Assembly: GCF_003058265.1 (NCBI RefSeq) | Contig: NZ_QBUK01000001.1 | Coordinates: 248,001-312,000, forward strand | DNA: 64,000 bases | Origin: Flagellimonas amoyensis | GTDB lineage: Bacteria > Bacteroidota > Bacteroidia > Flavobacteriales > Flavobacteriaceae | Direction: 5' to 3' | In this document: piece after piece, positions 8,968 to 17,752 of the stretch | Numbering within the stretch: the first letter of the stretch is position 1 | How the letters are laid out: every line of letters starts with the position of its first letter | Made by a program: the position numbers and the translations under genes | The notes under the pieces: model-generated | The model's database searches: none | The model's input: the letters and a program-made list of their open reading frames with translations, nothing else | Told to the model about the DNA's origin: nothing

Positions 8968-9122
8968 CTGAATCGATTTATATTCATCCCAAGGAATAGG
9001 TTTTGGGACAAATGATTAAACAATATATGGAATCGGTCATTTTTCGAACCGATTGAAATTCGTTTCTTGAATCTCTATGTCAAAGAACGTATGGATGTAA
9101 AATGAAAAAGTAGTCGCTACAA

Positions 9123-9212
9123 CTACTTTTTCTTGTGTCGGTTAGCTCTTCTGCGTTTTTTACGCTTGTGGGTAGCTACCTTATGTCTTTTTCTTTTCTT
9201 TCCACTCGGCAT
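9123..9212 (-). CDS. 29-residue basic ribosomal protein (Thx/COX24-like)
   Basis: The short frame encodes MPSGKKRKRHKVATHKRK followed by more Lys/Arg, 29 residues in all and about two thirds basic. This is the small protein annotated in Bacteroidota as an AURKAIP1/COX24-domain or Thx-like 30S ribosomal protein; it is nearly invariant across Flavobacteriaceae and is thought to bind the small subunit. It is too short for most gene finders. The neighbours are HU upstream and RNase E/G downstream, the usual order in this family, which supports the call. Confidence 0.88.
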   Translation of the reverse strand: MPSGKKRKRHKVATHKRKKRRRANRHKKK

Positions 9213-9243
9213 ATGGCTCTTCCTTTAAGTGTTGTTAATTATA

Positions 9244-9534
9244 TTATTTTACTTGTACGTTGCTCTTTACTCCCTCCACGAAAACTTTGGCGGGCTTGAA
9301 GGCGGGGATATTGTGTGCGGGGATTTTAATGGTAGTGTTCTTTGAAATGTTCCTACCTGTCTTTTCGGCGCGGGTCTTTATGATAAAGCTCCCAAAACCT
9401 CTTAAATAAACATTATCTCCATTTTCCAAGGAAGATTTTACTTCTTCCATAAAAGATTCCACTGTTGCTTGTACGTCACCTTTCTCAATTCCTAGCTTTT
9501 CTGAGATTTTAGTTACAATATCTGCTTTCGTCAT
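9244..9534 (-). CDS. HU-family nucleoid protein
   Basis: A 96-residue histone-like protein that bends and compacts DNA. It begins with the helical dimerisation part MTKADIVTKISEKLGI and has the GDNVYLRGFGSF core. The beta-arm region reads RAEKTGRNISKNTTIKIPAHNIPAFKPA, with the proline that intercalates into DNA. Length and motif order are standard for HU/IHF, and the last residues form a short tail (EGVKSNVQVK). It lies 31 bases upstream of the small basic ribosomal protein gene. Confidence 0.94.
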   Translation of the reverse strand: MTKADIVTKISEKLGIEKGDVQATVESFMEEVKSSLENGDNVYLRGFGSFIIKTRAEKTGRNISKNTTIKIPAHNIPAFKPAKVFVEGVKSNVQVK

Positions 9535-9631
9535 TTCTCTTGATTATTTTTCTTATTTTTTTAGGCTTGCAAATATAAACATTAAAATTAATCTTTCGTT
9601 TAAAGCCTTTAATTTTAAGTATATAAACTGA

Positions 9632-9639
9632 TACATTTG
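9632..9639 (+). promoter_or_regulatory. Putative -7 promoter element of mutY
   Basis: TACATTTG matches TAnnTTTG exactly and ends 20 bases before the mutY ATG. The preceding AT-rich tract is shared with the divergent HU promoter region. I see no convincing -33 box. Confidence 0.5.
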
Positions 9640-9658
9640 GTCCATAGTATTTTTACGC

Positions 9659-10699
9659 ATGTCTTTTTCCCATAAAATTCTGGCCTGGTACGGCGAGCAC
9701 CAACGTGACCTTCCGTGGAGAAAAACACGGGACCCCTATAAGATCTGGCTGTCCGAGATCATGCTCCAGCAGACCCGCGTGGCGCAGGGAATGCCCTATT
9801 ACCACAGGTTCTTGGAGGCTTTCCCGACGGTTCGGGACCTCGCCGCGGCACCCGAGGAAAAAGTGCTGAAGCTCTGGCAGGGCTTGGGATATTATTCCCG
9901 TGCGCGCAACCTCCATGCGACGGCAAAAATGGTGGTCAGCGACCATCACGGCAAATTTCCCCGGACCTACGAGGGGCTCAAATCGTTGAAAGGAGTGGGG
10001 GATTATACTGCCAGTGCCATAGCCTCTTTCTGTTTTGATGTCCCGGAACCCGTGGTGGACGGGAATGTGTACCGGGTACTGGCCAGGTATTTTGGCGTGG
10101 AGCTACCCATAAACAGTACCGAAGGCATCAAATATTTCAAGGAATTGGCCCAGGAGGTCATGGATGCCCCAAATATCAGGGATTATAATCAGGGGATCAT
10201 GGAGTTTGGTGCTATTCAATGTGCGCCGAAGAAACCCTATTGCCTGCTGTGTCCGTTGAATGAAAGCTGTGTTGCCCTCAAAGAGAACAAGGTGGCCCAC
10301 TTGCCCGTCAAATTGAACAAGACCAAGGTGAAGGAGCGTCATTTCAACTATTTGGTGTTCTTGGATGAGGAAGGCCATACGTTGATGGAACAACGACGGG
10401 GAAAGGGAATTTGGCAGAACCTTTATCAGTTTCCCTTGGTAGAATCTGATCGGGAGTTGGACCACCAGTCCCTTCAACAGCAATTGGAGGACAAAAATGG
10501 CGTTCCCGAAGTAGAGTCCCTTACCTTATATAATACCAATGGGCCCATAGTCCATAAACTGTCCCATCAGCACTTGTACACCAAGTTCTGGATGGCAAAA
10601 TCGCCCAAGATCTTGAAGGAAGGGATCCATTGGGACAAAATAGCAGCTTTTCCCGTCCCTGTTTTGATCGCGGATTTCATCCAGACATTTAAAATTTAG
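9659..10699 (+). CDS. mutY: A/G-specific adenine glycosylase MutY
   Basis: Base-excision enzyme that removes adenine mispaired with 8-oxoguanine. The 346-residue product has the WLSEIMLQQTRV helix with the catalytic Glu, a helix-hairpin-helix LKGVGDYTASAIA, the catalytic Asp in PVVDGNVYR, and a [4Fe-4S] motif with Cys spacing 6-2-5 (CAPKKPYCLLCPLNESC). A C-terminal NUDIX-like 8-oxoG recognition domain follows (FNYLVFLDEEGHTLMEQRRGKGIW). The gene starts the conserved flavobacterial block mutY-ssb-gldE-gldD and is divergent from HU. Confidence 0.96.
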   Translation: MSFSHKILAWYGEHQRDLPWRKTRDPYKIWLSEIMLQQTRVAQGMPYYHRFLEAFPTVRDLAAAPEEKVLKLWQGLGYYSRARNLHATAKMVVSDHHGKFPRTYEGLKSLKGVGDYTASAIASFCFDVPEPVVDGNVYRVLARYFGVELPINSTEGIKYFKELAQEVMDAPNIRDYNQGIMEFGAIQCAPKKPYCLLCPLNESCVALKENKVAHLPVKLNKTKVKERHFNYLVFLDEEGHTLMEQRRGKGIWQNLYQFPLVESDRELDHQSLQQQLEDKNGVPEVESLTLYNTNGPIVHKLSHQHLYTKFWMAKSPKILKEGIHWDKIAAFPVPVLIADFIQTFKI

Positions 10700-10707
10700 T
10701 ACTTTTG
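10700..10707 (+). promoter_or_regulatory. Putative -7 promoter element of ssb
   Basis: TACTTTTG, an exact TAnnTTTG match, starts at the base following the mutY stop and lies 15 bases before the ssb ATG. It gives ssb, and perhaps gldE-gldD, a promoter of their own. Confidence 0.45.
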
Positions 10708-10722
10708 ATTAATTAAAGAGTT

Positions 10723-11178
10723 ATGAGCGGAACATTAAATAAAGTAATGCTGATCGGGCATTTGGGAGACGAAGTGAAAATCCACTATTTTGAAGGTGGA
10801 AATTGCGTTGCCAGATTCCCCTTGGCCACCAATGAGACCTATACCAACAGGCAAACAGGTGAGAAGGTGACCAACACGGATTGGCACAACATCGTAGTGA
10901 GGAACAAGGCCGCCGAAGTCTGTGAAAAATACCTGAGCAAAGGCGATAAGGTGTATGTGGAAGGTAGGCTGAAGAACAGGCAGTGGCAAGGTGAGGACGG
11001 TAATATGCGGTACACCACAGAAGTGCATGTCCAGGATTTTACCTTTTTGACCACGAAGAACGAAAGTATGACCAATGCACAGACCACATCGGCCCCAGAG
11101 CAAAGAGAACCTATTAGGAACCAAGGGCCGGCCGTACCAATGGACGATACCGAAGAAGATGACGACCTGCCATTTTAA
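10723..11178 (+). CDS. ssb: Single-stranded DNA-binding protein
   Basis: A 151-residue OB-fold protein that coats single-stranded DNA in replication and repair. The first 110 residues carry the usual strands (MLIGHLGDEVKIHYFEGG, TDWHNIVVRNKAAEVCEKYLSKGDKVYVEG). A short glutamine/proline-containing linker leads to the acidic tip DDTEEDDDLPF, the docking site for partner proteins. Conserved neighbours mutY and gldE place it in the standard locus. The DUF3127 protein encoded near 43 kb ends in a very similar acidic tip (EEDHDDLPF). Confidence 0.96.
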   Translation: MSGTLNKVMLIGHLGDEVKIHYFEGGNCVARFPLATNETYTNRQTGEKVTNTDWHNIVVRNKAAEVCEKYLSKGDKVYVEGRLKNRQWQGEDGNMRYTTEVHVQDFTFLTTKNESMTNAQTTSAPEQREPIRNQGPAVPMDDTEEDDDLPF

Positions 11179-11202
11179 AACCAAAGTTTAAAGCAACACC
11201 AT

Positions 11203-12513
11203 TTGGATCCCGAGCCCCATTGTTTGGTCTTTTTCTTTACAGCTTTTAGTGGCCTATTCACTATCAAGGTGATCGTGCTTATATTGCTCCTGATCGGGTC
11301 GGCCATGATTTCGGGTGCCGAAGTGGCACTTTTTGGACTGTCGCAGACCGATGTGAACGAAATGGAGGAAAATGGATCTTCCCGTGAAAGACTCATCGTG
11401 AAGTTGTTGGAAAAGCCCAAAAAGCTATTGGCCACCATTCTCATCACCAACAATGCCATCAATATAGGTATCGTATTGTTGTTCAGTTCCATTGGAGACA
11501 CCCTTTTTTCCGAGATTGACGGAACCCTTCGCTTTTTATTGGAAGTGGTCGTGGCCACCTTTCTGATCTTGATGTTCGGGGAAATCCTTCCCAAGATATA
11601 TGCGAATAGGAACCGTGTGCAATTTTCCCATTTTATGGCCATGCCCATCAATGGTCTTAGCTTTCTTTTTACGCCCCTGAGCTCCCCGATGAGGTCGGCC
11701 ACGTTGTTTTTGGAGGACAAACTGGGCAAACAAAAATCGAGCCTGAGCGTGGACCACCTGTCCCAGGCATTGGAACTCGCCTCCGAGGGTGATACCACCA
11801 AGGAAGAACAAAAGATATTGGAGGGCATCGTCAGTTTTGGCAACACGGATACCAAGCAGGTGATGCGGCCCCGTATCGATATTTTTGCGGTCAACGAGAA
11901 AATGAAGTTCCCCGAAGTGCTCCAAGAGATCAAAAAGAATGGATATTCCAGGATTCCCGTTTTTTCCGAGAATATGGACAATGTGTTGGGCGTGCTCTAT
12001 GTGAAGGACCTATTACCTTATATAGATAGGAAGACCTTCAATTGGATGTCCCTAATTCGGGAACCCTATTTTGTGCCGGAGAACAAGAAATTGGACGATC
12101 TGTTGCTGGAGTTCCAGGACAAGAAGAACCATTTGGCCGTTGTGGTTGACGAATACGGCGGCACCTCGGGTATCGTGACCTTGGAGGACATCATCGAGGA
12201 AATTGTGGGGGACATCAGCGATGAGTTCGACGATGAGGACCTGGTCTTCTCCAAATTGGATGACCACAATTATGTATTTGACGGTAAAACCACGTTGAAA
12301 GATTTTTATCGGGTCGTGAAAATTGAGAACGAGGAGGAATTTGAGTCCAAGAAAGGGGAATCGGAGACCATAGCCGGGTTTGTACTGGAAATTTCGGGCA
12401 GTTTCCCCAAGCAGGGAGAAAAAGTATTGTTCAAGGAATACCAGTTCATTGTGGAAAGTATGGACAAAAAAAGATTGAAACGCATAAAAGTAACCTTGCC
12501 ACATGAAGTATAG
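11203..12513 (+). CDS. gldE: Gliding motility-associated membrane protein GldE
   Basis: A 436-residue CorC/HlyC-family membrane protein. Residues 1-200 form a DUF21 domain with about four hydrophobic segments and the SGAEVALFGLS motif. Two CBS domains follow (VMRPRIDIFAV, RIPVFSENMDNVLGVLYVKDLL), then a C-terminal transporter-associated domain. GldE supports gliding and type IX secretion in Flavobacteriia and is normally encoded immediately before gldD, as here. Only TTG at 11203 gives the family N-terminus (MDPEP), so this rare start is used. The gene overlaps gldD by 11 bases. Confidence 0.92.
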   Translation: MDPEPHCLVFFFTAFSGLFTIKVIVLILLLIGSAMISGAEVALFGLSQTDVNEMEENGSSRERLIVKLLEKPKKLLATILITNNAINIGIVLLFSSIGDTLFSEIDGTLRFLLEVVVATFLILMFGEILPKIYANRNRVQFSHFMAMPINGLSFLFTPLSSPMRSATLFLEDKLGKQKSSLSVDHLSQALELASEGDTTKEEQKILEGIVSFGNTDTKQVMRPRIDIFAVNEKMKFPEVLQEIKKNGYSRIPVFSENMDNVLGVLYVKDLLPYIDRKTFNWMSLIREPYFVPENKKLDDLLLEFQDKKNHLAVVVDEYGGTSGIVTLEDIIEEIVGDISDEFDDEDLVFSKLDDHNYVFDGKTTLKDFYRVVKIENEEEFESKKGESETIAGFVLEISGSFPKQGEKVLFKEYQFIVESMDKKRLKRIKVTLPHEV

Positions 12514-13066
12514 CAGATTGATTTTCGTTTCCATGGCCCTATCGCTCCTTACCATGGCCTGCAAGGAAGATGTGCTGCCCAAGCCCAAGGCCATGTTGCG
12601 GTTGGATTATCCTACTGCCGAATATGTGGAAACCGATGTGGACTGTGCCTATATTTTTGGCCGGAACATGTCATCGAACATCAAAGAGAACAAAGACTGT
12701 TCGCTTGTTTTGGACTATCCTCAAATGAAAGGGGCCATTTTCCTTACCTATAAAAAGGTGGATGGCAATATCAGGGAGTTGATGATCGATGCGGAAAAAT
12801 TGACCTACGAACATGTGGTCAAGGCCGACCAGATTGCTCCCGTGGATTATCTGCATCCGGAGGAAAAAGTATATGGAAAGTTTTTTGAAGTGACCGGGAA
12901 TGCGGCCTCACAGTCGCAGTTCTATGTCACGGACAGCATTAATCATTTTGTGACGGGTTCCCTGTATTTCTATGCAAAACCCAATTACGACTCCATTCTG
13001 CCTGCGGCGATGTACCTGCAGAACGATATTCGCAATATCATGGAAAGTTTGCGGTGGAAAGAATGA
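12503..13066 (+). CDS. gldD: Gliding motility lipoprotein GldD
   Basis: A 187-residue lipoprotein needed for gliding and type IX secretion in Flavobacteriia; its biochemical role is not established. The signal peptide ends in the lipobox LTMAC, so the mature protein would begin at Cys20 and be membrane anchored. The family core LRLDYPTAEY and the final FYAKPNYDSILPAAMYLQNDIRNIMESLRW are present. The overlap with gldE indicates translational coupling. The stop abuts the stop of the convergent lipoprotein gene within the sequence TGATCA. Confidence 0.93.
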   Translation: MKYSRLIFVSMALSLLTMACKEDVLPKPKAMLRLDYPTAEYVETDVDCAYIFGRNMSSNIKENKDCSLVLDYPQMKGAIFLTYKKVDGNIRELMIDAEKLTYEHVVKADQIAPVDYLHPEEKVYGKFFEVTGNAASQSQFYVTDSINHFVTGSLYFYAKPNYDSILPAAMYLQNDIRNIMESLRWKE

Positions 13067-13504
13067 TCATTCTTCTCCTTTTTCCTCGGTAAGTAGGGCC
13101 TCGGCTCTTTCAATGCTTCCGTTGATTTGTTCCTTGAGGGCCTTTACCTTGGCTTCTTCCTCGTCCAGCCATAGTTGTTTTTGCTCGCTGAGTTCCTTCC
13201 CGTTCAGGATTTCATCGGAATCAAATCTGTCGCCAAAATCCCTCATCCAGTCCATCATGGACTTGTGGGCGGACTGTAGGTCTCGCATGGCCGTTTCATA
13301 TTCTTGCCCCACTGCGGTAGTGTCCACCTTGGTTTTGAGTTCCCCGACCAGTTTTCCCAGTTTTCCCATTTTGGGCATCACTTCGTCATGGATGGCCATC
13401 ACCTGTTCCATTTGGGAGGGCCCTTCGGGAGCTTTTTTCACTTCTTTGCATGAAGAAAAGAAAACCAAAAGGGTGCAGGCAAGTGTTGAAAGGAATATTC
13501 TCAT
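13067..13504 (-). CDS. Small predicted lipoprotein with helical, charged mature region
   Basis: A 145-residue protein with a signal peptide and lipobox (LVFFSSC, Cys19). The rest is polar and almost entirely helix-forming, with probable coiled-coil stretches (SEQKQLWLDEEEAKVKALKEQINGSIERAEALL). I do not recognise a functional family. Similar small lipoproteins next to gldD in Flavobacteriaceae are often labelled 'viral A-type inclusion protein', a name based only on coiled-coil similarity. It is convergent with gldD with no gap between the stop codons. Confidence 0.7.
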   Translation of the reverse strand: MRIFLSTLACTLLVFFSSCKEVKKAPEGPSQMEQVMAIHDEVMPKMGKLGKLVGELKTKVDTTAVGQEYETAMRDLQSAHKSMMDWMRDFGDRFDSDEILNGKELSEQKQLWLDEEEAKVKALKEQINGSIERAEALLTEEKGEE

Positions 13505-13573
13505 GGTAAAGTTTTTTCAAAAATAACACATTGTTCTAAAGCAACTGCTATTTGGATTGAAGAATAGGGAAAG

Positions 13574-13603
13574 AAAAAGGGCACTTGAAAAGTGCCCTTT
13601 TGT
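13574..13603. terminator. Bidirectional hairpin terminator
   Basis: AAAGGGCACTT and AAGTGCCCTTT form a perfect 11-bp stem with a three-base loop and A/T flanks on both sides. It closes the M16 peptidase operon on the minus strand. The lipoprotein gene on the other side starts nearby and reads away. Confidence 0.8.
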
Positions 13604-13622
13604 ATGAGGATCGTGTTTGTTT

Positions 13623-15695
13623 TTATTTGAAATCGGCAGCATCGACCCCTTCGTTCACCTTGATTTCCTTTACCAGAAATTCAAAACTTTGTGGTCCCAT
13701 GCTCTGGGTGATCTTGAACGGGAACATGATGCCGGAAACTTCCTGATAGTCACCAAGGCCCACAGTGCTCGTCATTTGCTGTCCCTGTGCCTCTTCAGTG
13801 GTCACCTCCTGCACCTTTAGGCCGGTTTCCATATCGTAAAAAGCAGTTTTCTTCTCGCTGATCTTGAGTTTGTAGGCCTTCATGCCATCAACGGATTCAA
13901 TGCCTTCCAAAGTAATGTCGCCAGCGGCCAGATAGTTCAGTTCTGGGAAGGCAGCGGCTTCCTCCTTGATGCTGTTCACCTCCTCGGGTGATAGGTCCTT
14001 GCGTTGCCCTTGGATGACCATGTATCCCTTGTCGCCATCCAACACTTGTTTTTGCATGGAGTTGCCCATCACCTTCACATCCTGTAGAAACTGGTCCTTG
14101 GTGGTTTTTTTCATTTCAAGTTCCAATTTCATGCCCTGCATTTCTGCCTCTGCGACCATGGAATAGGATTCCACACCTTCCAGTTTGCTTTTTCCTCCAA
14201 TGGCTTCTATATATTTTTCCAATACGGAGTCCACCGTCATACCTTCAGGTATTTCGGCAGTGTAGTTGGGCTTTTCTGCTTTGGTGGCATATTTGTCATA
14301 GAAAAGCACGGGAACGGTTTTTCCTTTAAAGGAAATTTTTTCCAAATTTTCGAGAACGTCACTGCCTTTTCCCGTGACCACTACCCTGGCATTGGAGGTG
14401 GAAAAGTGTTTTTGGGCTGCTTTCTGTACATCATCCACGGTCACTGCATCGAGACGTTCCAGATAGGTTTTGTAGAAATCCTTGGGGAGTCCTTCGGTTT
14501 CGATGTTCAGGGCATAGTTGGCCACGGTCTCGGGTCTTTCCAAAGCCATGACAAAGCTGCCGGCGTATATGGCCTTGGCATTGTCCAGTTCCTCTTGGGA
14601 AACGGGTTCTGATGTAATTTTGTCTATTTCCTGAAGGATCTGGACCACGGAGCTATCGGTAACGGCGTTGCGCACCTGTGCATATGCGCTAAAGCGCATG
14701 GGGCTGTACTTGTTGTCCCGAACACCGGAATAGGAGCCGTAGGTATAGCCCTTGTCCTCCCTTAGGTTCTTGAACAAACGGGCTTGGGATCCCCCGCCCA
14801 AAATACGGTTGGCCAAGAGCGCATCCAGATAATCATCGTCCTTCATTTTCAGATGGGTGATGTTCTGCACGGCCACTTCGGATTGCACCGCGTTGGGCAC
14901 ATCCACAAAATTGATCTGCGTGTATTGGGCATCGGTAGGGTCGGAATAGGCAAAAGATGGTGGCACCGCCTTGGTCCAAGGGGTGAAATATTGGGTCACC
15001 AATTCTTTGACATTGTCAAAATCCACATCGCCGATCACTACCAAATAGGCATTGGCCGGAACAAAGTACGACCTGTAAAACTGTTCTACATCTGTCAAGG
15101 TCACGTTGTTCACGGTCTCCTCCGTAGTGATTTCACCAAAGGGATGGTTTTTTCCATAGGCCAGTGCCAGTTGTACCCTGTCGGAAATGGCAGAAACGTC
15201 TTTTTCCTCAGACTTTAGGCCGGTTAGGAGTTTTTCTTTTTCCTTTTCAAACTCCTCTTGGGTAAAGTTGGGGTTGAGGGAAGCATCGGCCAACAACTCC
15301 AATATCCTTGGGAAATATTTGGAGAGGGAGCTTGCAAAGGCACTCTGGTCGCCCACATACACACTGGCGCCCAAAAAGTCCACCTCCTCGTAAAAATCGT
15401 CCTTGGAAATGTTCTTGGATCCCTTGCCGAGCATGCTGGAGGTGAGGTCCGAAACCCCTGCCTTGTTCCCTTCCAAAATGGGGGGATTGTCGATGGACAA
15501 TTGCATGCGCACCCTTGGCAGTTTATGGTTTTCCACCACCAATACCTTCAGGCCATTGCTCAGCTCAAAACGGGCGGGTTCCTTTAAATTGATCTCTGGA
15601 GCGGGCCCTGGTTTGGGTTGTTTGCTCCGGTCTATCTGTGCGTAGGATGCTGTCATCAAAAGGGACAGCACAGTAAGTACAATATATCTTTTCAT
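13623..15695 (-). CDS. Non-catalytic M16 (pitrilysin-like) subunit with C-terminal LolA-like domain
   Basis: A 690-residue secreted protein with an M16 peptidase fold over roughly residues 30-470. The zinc motif HxxEH is missing: the corresponding place reads GVSDLTSSML. It therefore resembles the non-catalytic partner of an M16 heterodimer. Residues from about 500 to the end form a separate beta-rich domain similar to outer-membrane lipoprotein-sorting/LolA-like domains. The signal peptide is MKRYIVLTVLSLLMTASYAQ. An upstream in-frame ATG would add 15 residues overlapping the preceding gene and is rejected. It follows the catalytic subunit gene after one base and ends at a hairpin terminator. 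Confidence 0.88.
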   Translation of the reverse strand: MKRYIVLTVLSLLMTASYAQIDRSKQPKPGPAPEINLKEPARFELSNGLKVLVVENHKLPRVRMQLSIDNPPILEGNKAGVSDLTSSMLGKGSKNISKDDFYEEVDFLGASVYVGDQSAFASSLSKYFPRILELLADASLNPNFTQEEFEKEKEKLLTGLKSEEKDVSAISDRVQLALAYGKNHPFGEITTEETVNNVTLTDVEQFYRSYFVPANAYLVVIGDVDFDNVKELVTQYFTPWTKAVPPSFAYSDPTDAQYTQINFVDVPNAVQSEVAVQNITHLKMKDDDYLDALLANRILGGGSQARLFKNLREDKGYTYGSYSGVRDNKYSPMRFSAYAQVRNAVTDSSVVQILQEIDKITSEPVSQEELDNAKAIYAGSFVMALERPETVANYALNIETEGLPKDFYKTYLERLDAVTVDDVQKAAQKHFSTSNARVVVTGKGSDVLENLEKISFKGKTVPVLFYDKYATKAEKPNYTAEIPEGMTVDSVLEKYIEAIGGKSKLEGVESYSMVAEAEMQGMKLELEMKKTTKDQFLQDVKVMGNSMQKQVLDGDKGYMVIQGQRKDLSPEEVNSIKEEAAAFPELNYLAAGDITLEGIESVDGMKAYKLKISEKKTAFYDMETGLKVQEVTTEEAQGQQMTSTVGLGDYQEVSGIMFPFKITQSMGPQSFEFLVKEIKVNEGVDAADFK

Positions 15696-15696
15696 C

Positions 15697-17019
15697 TTAA
15701 TTGGCTGCTTTTTGTTCAGGTAGATATTCCAGTTCCACACGTTGGTTCACTTTCAGATATTTTTTGGCCACTTCCATGATCTCTTCACGGGTGATGGACC
15801 TATAAATATCAATTTCTGTGTTGATGAGGTTCGTGTTGTCCTTCAGCATATAGTTTTCGGCCAAGGAGTTGGCAATGCCCTCAACACTGCTGTTGGCGTT
15901 CACAAATTGGTTCTCGAACTTGTTCTGGAGTTTTTGGTAATCCTTTTCGGAAATCAATTCCATCTGCAGTTTCAGGATTTCCTCATCGATTTCCTTTTTG
16001 ATCTCTTGGATGGAGTTGTCCCCCACGGGAAGCCCTCCCACAATGTAGGAGCTATAGTCCTCCGCGTCGATGGGTACGGAAAGGATCTGCAGGGCCATTT
16101 TTTTCTCATCCACCAGTTTTTTATAGAGTTTGGAGCTTTCCCCGTCGCTCAGGTAGGTGGAGATCATGTTGATCACATAGGCATCGCGTTGTCCCTGTCC
16201 CGGTGTCCGGTAGGCCAGAAGAATGGCCGGAATCTGGATGTTCGGGTCTTGATAGGACGCATATATGGTTTGGGTGATGGGTTCTTCCTTGGCATCTGTC
16301 CTTATGATATCAGCACCTTTGGGAATGGGTCCAAAATAATCGGCGACCATCTTTTTGGTCTTTGCGGTATCAAAATCCCCTGCAATGACCAGCACGGCAT
16401 TGTTGGGCACATAATAGGTTTTGTTGAACTTTTTAAAGTCATCCAAAGTAGCACTGGCCAAGTGGTCCAAGGAACCGATAACGCCCCAACGGTACGGATG
16501 CTTGGAGTAAAGGTTTTTGAGGAGCTCTTCAAAAAATGCGCCGTAAGGAGAATTGTCCACACGCAACCTTCGTTCTTCCTGCACCACCTCTTTTTGGGTG
16601 TCCACCCCTACCTGTCCGATGATGGGGTGCATCAACCTTTCGGATTCCAGCCATAGGCCGACCTCCAAGCTGTTGGACGGAAAGGTTTCATAATAATAGG
16701 TCCGGTCCAGAAACGTATTGGCATTGCCGCTGCCTCCATTGGCAGAAACAATCTTGTCCCATTCCCCGCGCTCAATGTTTTTGGTGCCCTCGAACAACAG
16801 GTGTTCAAAGAAATGCGCAAAGCCTGTTTTTTGTGGATCTTCGTCCTTGGATCCCACATGGTACATGACCGAGGTGGTGACCACAGGTGCCGAGTTGTCC
16901 TGATGCAGGATCACATGGAGTCCATTGTCCAGGTCATACTCTTCAAAAACCACTTCCTGTGCGAAAAGGAGGGAGCTTGCAAATAGCATGGAAAATGCTG
17001 AAAGCAAATGTTTTCTCAT
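15697..17019 (-). CDS. Catalytic M16 zinc metallopeptidase
   Basis: A 440-residue secreted M16B peptidase. The signal peptide MRKHLLSAFSMLFASSLLFAQ is followed by the zinc motif HFFEH inside GFAHFFEHLLFEGT, with a downstream Glu in the QEERRLRVDNSPYG region acting as third ligand. The second half is the non-catalytic M16 repeat. It probably pairs with the product of the next gene, as in mitochondrial-processing-peptidase-type heterodimers, to degrade peptides in the periplasm; substrates are unknown. The two genes are one base apart and form an operon. Confidence 0.9.
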   Translation of the reverse strand: MRKHLLSAFSMLFASSLLFAQEVVFEEYDLDNGLHVILHQDNSAPVVTTSVMYHVGSKDEDPQKTGFAHFFEHLLFEGTKNIERGEWDKIVSANGGSGNANTFLDRTYYYETFPSNSLEVGLWLESERLMHPIIGQVGVDTQKEVVQEERRLRVDNSPYGAFFEELLKNLYSKHPYRWGVIGSLDHLASATLDDFKKFNKTYYVPNNAVLVIAGDFDTAKTKKMVADYFGPIPKGADIIRTDAKEEPITQTIYASYQDPNIQIPAILLAYRTPGQGQRDAYVINMISTYLSDGESSKLYKKLVDEKKMALQILSVPIDAEDYSSYIVGGLPVGDNSIQEIKKEIDEEILKLQMELISEKDYQKLQNKFENQFVNANSSVEGIANSLAENYMLKDNTNLINTEIDIYRSITREEIMEVAKKYLKVNQRVELEYLPEQKAAN

Positions 17020-17203
17020 AAAGTTTTCATTTTATAGTGATAGATCAGTACAGAGGTTGGTATTGGTTTTTTGATGGATGTTACATTAAATATAGCACAA
17101 ATATTGGAAGGCAGGGATGGGCATGAAACCCTTTTGGAATAAATAGTGGCATAATTCACAAACATTCAGTAATTTAAACATCACATTCATAAAAAGCCAC
17201 GTG

Positions 17204-17650
17204 ATGAAAAAAATGACCCTTCCCATCCGTTTTGGAATTGTTACCAGTGCTGTATTGATTGCCTATTTCCTGATACTTTCCCTCATCGGAAAGCACACCA
17301 ATGTGTTCTATAGTCTTTTTAACGGGGTCATCACAGGTTTTGGAATCTATGAGACCATAAAATATACCAAACTCCGCCAGGGCAAGGGATTCAGCTACGG
17401 GAATGGGTTCACTGCAGGGGTTACCACCGGCTTCATTGCCACCCTGTTGTTCACCATTTTTTTTGCCCTCTACGCCACGGAACTGGACGGTGGATTTCTG
17501 GAGGAACTTTCCACGGTTTGGTCCAAGGACTATAAAAATTTTGAAGGAATCGTTTTCTTTACGGTCGCCATTATGGGATTTGCCACCTCCCTTGTGCTGA
17601 CCCTTTCCTTTATGCAGCTCTTCAAAACCTCCAACAACTCCAAAAAATAA
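17204..17650 (+). CDS. DUF4199 integral membrane protein
   Basis: A 148-residue protein with four hydrophobic segments and a basic C-terminus, matching the Bacteroidota family DUF4199, for which no function is known. Typical is the GFGIYETIKYTKLRQGKGFSYGNGFTAG loop between the second and third segments. A GTG codon lies immediately before the chosen ATG. No operon partner is evident: it is divergent from the M16 genes and separated from rplU by a clear promoter. Confidence 0.75.
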   Translation: MKKMTLPIRFGIVTSAVLIAYFLILSLIGKHTNVFYSLFNGVITGFGIYETIKYTKLRQGKGFSYGNGFTAGVTTGFIATLLFTIFFALYATELDGGFLEELSTVWSKDYKNFEGIVFFTVAIMGFATSLVLTLSFMQLFKTSNNSKK

Positions 17651-17672
17651 TGGGCAAATAGGGGAATAATAC

Positions 17673-17702
17673 TTGTGGATTAAGGATTTAGCAGTATATT
17701 TG
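17673..17702 (+). promoter_or_regulatory. Promoter of rplU-rpmA
   Basis: TTG at 17673-17675 and TATATTTG at 17695-17702 are separated by 19 bases, an excellent match to the Bacteroidota primary sigma factor consensus. The predicted start leaves a leader of about 45 bases before rplU. Confidence 0.8.
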
Positions 17703-17752
17703 CACCCGCTTATTTTGATAAAGCGAAGTAATTTTAATCTAATCAACGTATT

